Origin: Ophiocordyceps camponoti-saundersi (nom. inval.)
Lineage: Eukaryota; Ascomycota; Sordariomycetes; Hypocreales; Ophiocordycipitaceae
Reading direction: 5' to 3'
Length of the DNA: 14,925 nucleotides
Assembly (NCBI GenBank): GCA_003339415.1
Contig: PDHQ01000589.1
Span: 1 to 14,925, forward strand
Shown here in pieces: positions 9,222 through 14,925 of this stretch. Positions within the stretch are counted from its first letter, which is position 1; each line of letters begins with the position of its first letter. The notes beneath the pieces are model-generated. The model ran no database searches. It worked only from the letters and a program-made list of their open reading frames with translations, and was not told the origin of the DNA. The translations under genes and the position numbers were made by a program.

Positions 9222-9459
9222 CTACCTTTGCTTCTAATTATTTTATTAGCGAAGTCCGTAGGCGGCTTAAATATACGTTAAATCTATCTAATATTATAGT
9301 ACTATATATTTAATAGCGTAGATTAATAAAAACCTTTAGGTAGACTATAGTTACGATATATAATTAGTATAATTTTAACTTAGGTAAACTTATTATATTT
9401 AAAAGGATAAAGATTATATTAAAGAGAATAATATAAATAACTAGATTAAAAATAAATAT
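9222..9459. other. 3' flank of BTB pseudogene A
   Basis: AT-rich sequence between TIR element copy 3 and the end of BTB pseudogene A. Parts of 9380-9440 look similar to 11390-11460, downstream of pseudogene B, so the BTB duplication may extend into the 3' flank. Confidence 0.35.
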
Positions 9460-10023
9460 TTAAAATGCGTTTAGTACTTAATACTAATACATATACTCTA
9501 TAACCGATAATCTAAATCCGGGATACTTGAGGATAAAAGACGTAAATACCTTAGGTATCTTAGGCATTATAGATAAACCGTAGGCCATATGCCGAGCTAT
9601 TTTATCGCGAAGTCTAGATTTTCCTTTAGGCTATTTAGTCTATACCTTAGTAAGAAGCTATAGGATAGAATACGGATCCTTGCTATTAAGATAACGATAT
9701 AGATAATAGCAGATTTGCTCCCTAGCGTAGGTCTGCATAGGCCTGGCGTTAGTCTTTAAGGCTAACTCGTAGACGCGAAGATAAAATAAAATATTAGGTA
9801 GTTTATAATAGTTATCGTCGACCATAACGCTACCTCTTTTAGAGGTAAAAGATAGGTTACGGCTAGCTAGAGAAAGGTAATAGGTTTCGTAGTCGTCTAT
9901 ACTATAAGAAGTAGTGTAAATAGCTTGGAGGAAGCAGGAAAGAATAGAGGGTTGCTCTTCTAATAAGTTAAGAGTAATTATAAGGTCGGTTAACGTATTC
10001 TTACAGAATATAGTGTTAGTTTT

Positions 10024-10105
10024 CTAAATAATATATATATATATATATATAGGAAGATATAACGGGAAAGGAATTATAAGAATAATAGTATTATATTAAT
10101 AGTAC
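10024..10105 (-). other. Probable relic intron of BTB pseudogene A (82 bp)
   Basis: On the minus strand the donor is AAG/GTACTATTAA and the acceptor TATTATTTAG/AAAAC. It is phase 0, and both flanking exons are whole numbers of codons (219 and 564 bases). An AT microsatellite (about 10028-10051) lies near the acceptor, so a slippage frameshift is the alternative explanation for the frame change here. Confidence 0.5.
10028..10051 (+). repeat. AT dinucleotide microsatellite
   Basis: About 12 AT units within the presumed intron of BTB pseudogene A. The corresponding part of pseudogene B has a shorter TA tract near 12026-12040. Confidence 0.9.
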
Positions 10106-10324
10106 CTTATTATAGGCAGCGCGGAAGAAGGCCAGCCTATCGCATAAAATAACGCGATAAACTCTAAATATTCGATCACGACAAATAATAGCGAGATCGG
10201 AATATTCAGATTAGAGGGGGATATATCGGTTCCTTAGTAAATGTTTATAACGATCGTTATTCTATTTATTCGGAATTAGGGGGAATAGAAACCTCGACGA
10301 TAATATAGGCTATATAGTAGGCAT

Positions 10325-11470
10325 TTTTTTTTATTTATTTTTAGTTATAAGAAAATTAAAATAGGAGAGTAATAAAACGAGAAACTAAGAAGAGTAGATA
10401 ATAATATAAAATAGAAGGGAAGAAGGATATAGATATACTATATAATAGTATATTAATATATTTATAATATATATATAATATATTAGAGGGAAGTGTTAAT
10501 AAAAGGTGAAAAAATACGGGTAGATTTTAATATATTTTAATAACCTAATAAAATAATATTATTATAAGTTATAGAGTTTTATAGGGAGTACGTAATACTA
10601 TTAATACGAGAGGGAATTAACATAGAGCAGGTACCGCTAGGTCGTTTATTATTATAGCTTAGAAATACGTTAAGTAAACGATAGTATTAGTATTTAGCAC
10701 TATAAATAAAGACTCTAAGCTAATAAGAAAGAAAGAAAAGGAGAAAAACTCTCGTAGGCGAAGTCCTAGTAAAATATATAAAGAAACGTGCTAGTAGAGA
10801 TAGGAGAGGCCCCGAGAGGGCATAGTGAAAACTGAAATCTTAGTAGAGAAGCGGTCACCTTCCTCAGCGGTTACTATTAAGGTTCTTCACGATAGGATTC
10901 CTAAACGTTACGTAATAGAGATATCTTAAATTAACGTAATAAGATATCACGTGATTATAGTTCACGTAATTATATGGCGCCAGTTATTACGTATACGCGA
11001 GTATTAGCGCTATCCCTTATCCCCTTTTCGACAACGCGCAGATAATATCGAACGGCGAGTAATAAGCTTTTATAGTACGTGATAGTTTGGCCCTATTTAA
11101 CCGAGCGATATTAACTAATAAAATTAGTTAGATAAACTAAAACGGCCGATTTAAACCGTTAACGTGTACGACGAGTACGACAATATAGCTAGTAGTGCTA
11201 CTTTCTTAATACCGTCTTGCCCGCGCGGGCTATATACTTTAGAGTTTAGAGTATAAGTTACTAGGGCTAAAATAATACGTATATTTACGAGTATCGGACG
11301 TAGATATATTAATAACCGCCGTAATAATATCTAGACGGTAGTTATAACTTAAAAGTAAACTAGTAATAATTAACTATTTTTCTTTACGCAGGTTTATTAT
11401 AAGATATAATATATATAATATATAATAAATAACTATAAAGATTATTATATAAAAGAAACTATAAAGAAAG
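10325..11470. other. Region between the two BTB pseudogenes
   Basis: The part next to pseudogene A (10325 to roughly 10600) resembles the sequence upstream of pseudogene B (12298-12560), so it is probably the old promoter/5' flank of the duplicated gene. The middle (about 10800-11000) keeps several CpA/TpG dinucleotides and holds ATCACGTGAT at 10947-10956, with a related TTCACGTAATT just downstream. A perfect 12-bp palindrome, GCCCGCGCGGGC, lies at 11219-11230, and an inverted repeat TAACTAAT-AAA-ATTAGTTA at 11112-11130. No coding frame, tRNA or rRNA was recognised. Confidence 0.45.
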
Positions 11471-12297
11471 TTACCCTCTCTTAAACTTAAGTATATACTC
11501 TAGAAGCGAGAGTATTAATTTAGGATACTTAAGTATAAACGACTTATATAAGTCGGGTATTTTTTTCTTCCTAGATAGTATAAAAGCAATAGCCTTAGAT
11601 ATTTTATTACGAAGTCGAGACTCTCCTCGCGACTATTTAGTCTATACTTAAGTAAGAAGCTGCAAAATAATATAAGAATTTATGCCGTAAAAGTGCTTTA
11701 TTATCTATTAGCAGGTATACTTAATAGCTAAAAGCTAGACACGAGAGGACCTAGTCTTAAGAGCTAGCTCGTAAACGCGAAGATAGAGGAATATATCGTG
11801 CAGCTCGGTATCGCTAGCGTAAGGAATAACGTTATCTCCTTCGGAATCGAATAATAGGTTACGATTAGCTAGCGAAAGGTAATAGGTTTCGTAGTTTTCT
11901 TTACTATATTAATCTATATAAGTAGCCTATAGGAGGCACTAGAGAATTAAGGGTTACTTTTCTAATAGGTTAATAGTATTATCCGGGTAATATAGCGGAT
12001 CCTTATAGTATATAGAGTTAGTCGTTATATTATATATATATCGAAAATCTAGAAGAAGAGGGATATAAAAATATTAATAAGAAAAAATACCTCGTTATAA
12101 AGATCGCGAGGAAATATTAGGTTATTAAATAATATAACGCGATAAACCCGGAAGATACGCTCGCGATAAAGAATAGTAAGATTAGAATATTCGGGGTTAA
12201 AGAATATATATCGGTGCTTTATTTTTCGTAATATGTCCTAGGTATCTTTATCCGATAGAGACGGGGAGGAGTATCGAGGTAACGGTTTAAGGGACAT
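11471..12297 (-). pseudogene. BTB/POZ-domain protein pseudogene B
   Basis: Paralogue of pseudogene A on the same strand. It starts with ATG at 12297; exon 1 (to about 12091, 69 codons) has one stop and carries PEYSNLTILYRERIFRVYRV, matching A. The second half reads in frame from about 12025: TTNSIYYKDPLYYPDNTINL, then NYETYYLSLANRN (A: DYETYYLSLASRN), then LHDIFLYLRVYELALKT and SFILKYPKLILS, ending at TAA 11471. About ten further TAG/TAA stops inactivate it. The donor (GAG/GTATTT) sits at the same place as in A, but the acceptor is unclear: CTTCTAG at 12049-12055 would leave the frame out by two bases. Protein length would be about 250-265 residues. The BTB assignment rests on the same motifs as A plus conservation between the two copies. 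Confidence 0.7.
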
Positions 12298-12669
12298 TTT
12301 TTTTTTCTTCACCTTTTAGTATTAGAAATATAAGAGGAGAGATATAGTGCTAGAAGGAAATATAGGAAAAGTAAAATAGGCAGAAGAAGGGAATAAAGAG
12401 GTACTATATAAATATAATTTAATATAAGCAATATAAAAACAAAATAAATAAAGGGGGTTTAAAAAAATACAAATTATATATATTACTTAGATACTATTAT
12501 AAGAAAATAGAATTCTAAAGGTAATATTTAGAGTTCGGTAAGGGAGAGATACTACTATACTAGGAATCTAATAAATAAATCTATAATATTAAACTCGTAA
12601 TTACTTTTTTTTTATATACTCTCTAATAAGTAATAAGTAAGGCACGATATAATAGGTCTACGATAAATA
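12298..12669. other. 5' flank of BTB pseudogene B
   Basis: AT-rich sequence upstream of the pseudogene start. The first roughly 250 bases look related to 10325-10600 upstream of pseudogene A: both start with a T-rich run directly before the ATG and continue with AGGAGAG and AGAAGGGA-type purine-rich blocks. No other gene seen. Confidence 0.4.
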
Positions 12670-13500
12670 TTTAAGGGTAACGGAGGTGCGAGAAAAAAAT
12701 ATAAGCGCTAGAGTAAAAAAAATGCGGTTAGGGGCTGAGAAGGGTTTTAATTAGATAGTTCTCAAATACTTCCCGTCCCGAAAAAGCTTCCAAGGAACAG
12801 AGTTAAGAGGGGCGATTAAGACGAGATAGCGGTTATTACGAAATCTAGCAAGTAATTAGCTCTTAAGCTTATCTTCGCAGCTATCTAAAAAGCCGTATAT
12901 TTAATATCGCAAAAGAATATTAGAATAAGTATTATAGAGGATATATAAAAAACCTTCGTATAGTTTAATTAAATAACTATAGAGCCCGTCTCTTCTACTA
13001 AAAGCCTTAGGGGATAAGGACATAAGGGGCGCTTAAGATAGGAGAAGGCTATTATAAAGTATATAGCGCAGATTAGTTTCCCTTAAAAATAAAGGAATTA
13101 TGCAGAATTAGCCCTTAACGTTACGTTTATACCTACCTTAAAAGTCGTATATTGCAAATCGAGTCCTAGAGACTAGAGAGTACTTATAGTAAAAAGTATA
13201 CTTAACGAAATTATAGCTTTATTTTAAATCTTATACCCTAAAATAATAAATTACTAGCTTAAATATATATTTCGAAACCCTAGTTTACCGATTAAGTGGT
13301 TTTTACGTTTCTTTTTATAGTTTACTTTATCTTTTTATAGGAAAATAACTTCCTATTACTTTCCTCATAGAGAAATACTATATAGCTTATACCCGTATAG
13401 CTAGAGATAACTTATAGCATTTGAAGACTATAGTTACCTACGAAGTTAGACGTAATAGGTATCTAGTGAGTGTGCCTAGGGTAATACTAACCCTCCCTCG
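12670..13500. mobile_element. MITE-like TIR element, copy 4 with partial tandem duplication
   Basis: Two overlapping element-like segments in tandem. The first (about 12670-12965) covers the left TIR-like TTTAAGGGTAACGGAGGTGC and the left half. The second (about 12966-13500) starts again at TTTAATTAAATAACTATAGA and runs to the right end (TAGGTATCTAGTGAGTGTGC, then CTAGGG, with ACCCTCCCTC near the terminus). Shared blocks with copies 1 and 2 include GCGCAGATTAGTTTCCC, AATTAGCCCTTAACGTTACG and AGTACTTATAGTAAAAAGTA. The ends are too diverged to fix a target duplication. It could be a tandem duplication or one copy inserted into another. Confidence 0.6.
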
Positions 13501-14610
13501 TTATTTAATAAACACCGAGAGGGAATAAAATTAGTTTTTCTCTTCTTAACTATAGTAGATAGTAATAGAGCGGATATAGAGAAGAGATTAGTAGAACAAA
13601 AAAATAAACTAGAAAATATAATACCCCTATAGAAATTTCGTTAAAGTACGGAAACCTTCGGATATAAAGAAATCCTGCTAGTACGTTAGGTTAGCACCTC
13701 TAGATAGTAGTATATAATCCGACGATATTAGGTGTAAATTATAATCCGAGGAATTAGTAGACTATTATTTGTTAAAAAGGAAATAGATAATAGGGATATA
13801 TTTGCAAGCGGATAAAGTATAATAAGAGGGAAGAGTAAGAATCTGCAGAATCTTAAATATATATAGAAGATAGAAGTATAATATATAAGTAATTAGGAGG
13901 ATAATAATAGAAATAGAATATACGTATAAAATAGCGTTAAGATTATAAAAAGCTATAAGATATTAGGGTATAATAAATATAAATACTAGGTATTAGGGTT
14001 AAAGGGGAAAAAACTAATTATATATAATTTATAAATAAATAGAAAGAAGAGAAAAATAGTAAATTATAAAGATAACGAGTTATATAAGATAGGATATAGA
14101 AACGTTATTATAGAATAGATTAACTATTATACGTAAAGTACCTTAATAAAGATACAAAGGGTAATTTAACGAGGATAGGAACGGTCACGTAAAAGACAAG
14201 AATGCGGAGCCGAGAGTATAGAGAGAAGCGTAAAAATTATTAAAATAAATATTTTATAAGGAATATTTATATATACTTCGTAGGAGCGAGTCTTAAAGAT
14301 ACTATAAAGAAATAAGTTAAATAGTAGATAGCTTACGTAGTTATCTATATTTTATATACGCCGACGGCGACTAATTTTATATATTAAAGGGACCCACGAT
14401 TATCGTTGGCCGCTAAATTATAAAAGTAAAAGGATATATATATATAAGTTTAAATATATATATAAAGGAATATTTATAGGACGAATAGCCTAATAGTATA
14501 TATATTGACCCCGTCCTATCTATATGTATACCTAGTTATAGGATATAAACCTAAAAAATCGGTCGAATTATTTAAATTAGCTGGTAATATATAAATAGCC
14601 TATACGATAC
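13501..14610. other. AT-rich RIP-like region, no gene recognised
   Basis: More than 1 kb without a recognisable gene. A plus-strand reading about 13740-14380 gives stretches of basic peptide between TAG/TAA stops, but no motif supports a family. A near-palindrome, CCCACGAT-T-ATCGTTGG, lies about 14395-14410, and TA tracts occur about 14434-14464. Confidence 0.4.
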
Positions 14611-14925
14611 GAAAGACCCGCAGAACCCGTGTGACGGTGTGACAGTGTTGAGGCCACTTCCTAGAAAACGGATCCGTGAAGTCCGTGAAATAGCTAATTA
14701 GAGGAAATAAACGACCGTAGAATACCTATAAACCGGTACGGCCGATAGGATAATAACGAAACTACTTTATCGAAGACAGATCCGAAAAAAATCATAACAT
14801 AGCTTATTATACGGGACGACCTATATATATATATATATATAATAATACGACACTATAAGACCTATATATATATAATATAGGATAGTGAAGAACCTAGCCC
14901 GTTAAAGACAGACCCGTGAAGTTTA
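14611..14925. other. Less mutated tail with short direct repeats, possible edge of another element
   Basis: Base composition changes here: TpG and CpA return. GTGTGAC occurs twice eight bases apart (14629 and 14637) and leads into CAGTGTTGAGGCC at 14643, a sequence that resembles hAT-type transposon ends, which often begin CAGTG. CCGTGAA occurs at 14674, 14683 and 14914. The motif GACCTATATATAT occurs at 14818 and 14859, flanking TA tracts. No partner terminus is visible because the window ends. Confidence 0.3.

Larger units (their letters stand above)
9460..10324 (-). pseudogene. BTB/POZ-domain protein pseudogene A
   Basis: Exon 1 (10324-10106, 73 codons) opens with ATG and contains the BTB core SEYSDLAIICRDRIFRVYRV followed by ILCDRLAFFRAAYN. 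This is the fungal BTB pattern in which a peptide (normally SDLTIVCG.R.F.VHR) precedes a buried helix (VLC.RS.FF..A). After a probable 82-bp intron (10105-10024), exon 2 (188 codons including the stop) continues TNTIFCKNTLTDLIITLNLL, then the BTB-typical end NILFYLRVYELALKTNA (compare VY.LADKY), and closes with FTSFILKYPGF. Total about 260 residues, normal for fungal single-domain BTB proteins, which are usually protein-interaction adaptors (some for cullin-3). Eight in-frame stops, all TAG or TAA, make it non-functional. Pseudogene B is its paralogue in the same orientation, about 2 kb away. Confidence 0.75.

Noticed and set aside
1..14925. tRNA, rRNA or other structured RNA genes
   Set aside because: No intact A/B boxes, cloverleaf or rRNA-like block was seen on either strand by eye; short hairpins noted above are isolated.

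Overview
This window looks like a heavily decayed, gene-poor, repeat-rich block from the nuclear genome of a filamentous ascomycete. No intact protein-coding gene is supported. The dominant signature is repeat-induced point mutation (RIP): CpA and its complement TpG are almost absent, TpA is in large excess, and CpG is retained. In the hand-counted block 5221-5280 I find TpA 9, ApT 5, CpG 5, CpA 1 and TpG 0. In-frame stops in the readable gene fossils are nearly all TAG or TAA at former Gln/Trp positions, as CpA-directed RIP predicts.

Layout. 1-3960: a long plus-strand coding fossil (best frame starts near 262) containing two-and-a-bit diverged tandem units (1366-2730), a 49-bp minisatellite (1670-1866) and, at 3710-3925, a locally GC-richer island with an in-frame 57-bp (19-residue) repeat. 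3960-4450: AT-rich spacer. 4450-5714: a two-exon coding fossil with a recognisable 74-bp intron. 5715-6466: spacer. 6467-7047, 8164-8790, 8812-9221 and 12670-13500: copies of one non-coding element with terminal inverted repeats beginning TTTRGCGG. Two copies are bounded by perfect 4-bp target duplications, so this is a MITE-like family. 7060-7763: a weak coding fossil.

9460-10324 and 11471-12297 (both minus) are the best-identified items: two paralogous pseudogenes of a BTB/POZ-domain protein about 260-270 residues long. They share start position, exon structure and C-terminus, and are wrecked by stop codons. 13500-14640 is unassigned AT-rich sequence. The last ~300 bases (from about 14610) regain TpG/CpA dinucleotides and carry short direct repeats, so they may be the edge of a different, less mutated element.

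Functionally nothing here is likely to make protein. The history suggested is duplication of a BTB gene, repeated insertion of a small TIR element next to it, and RIP of all copies. Species cannot be told from the sequence.
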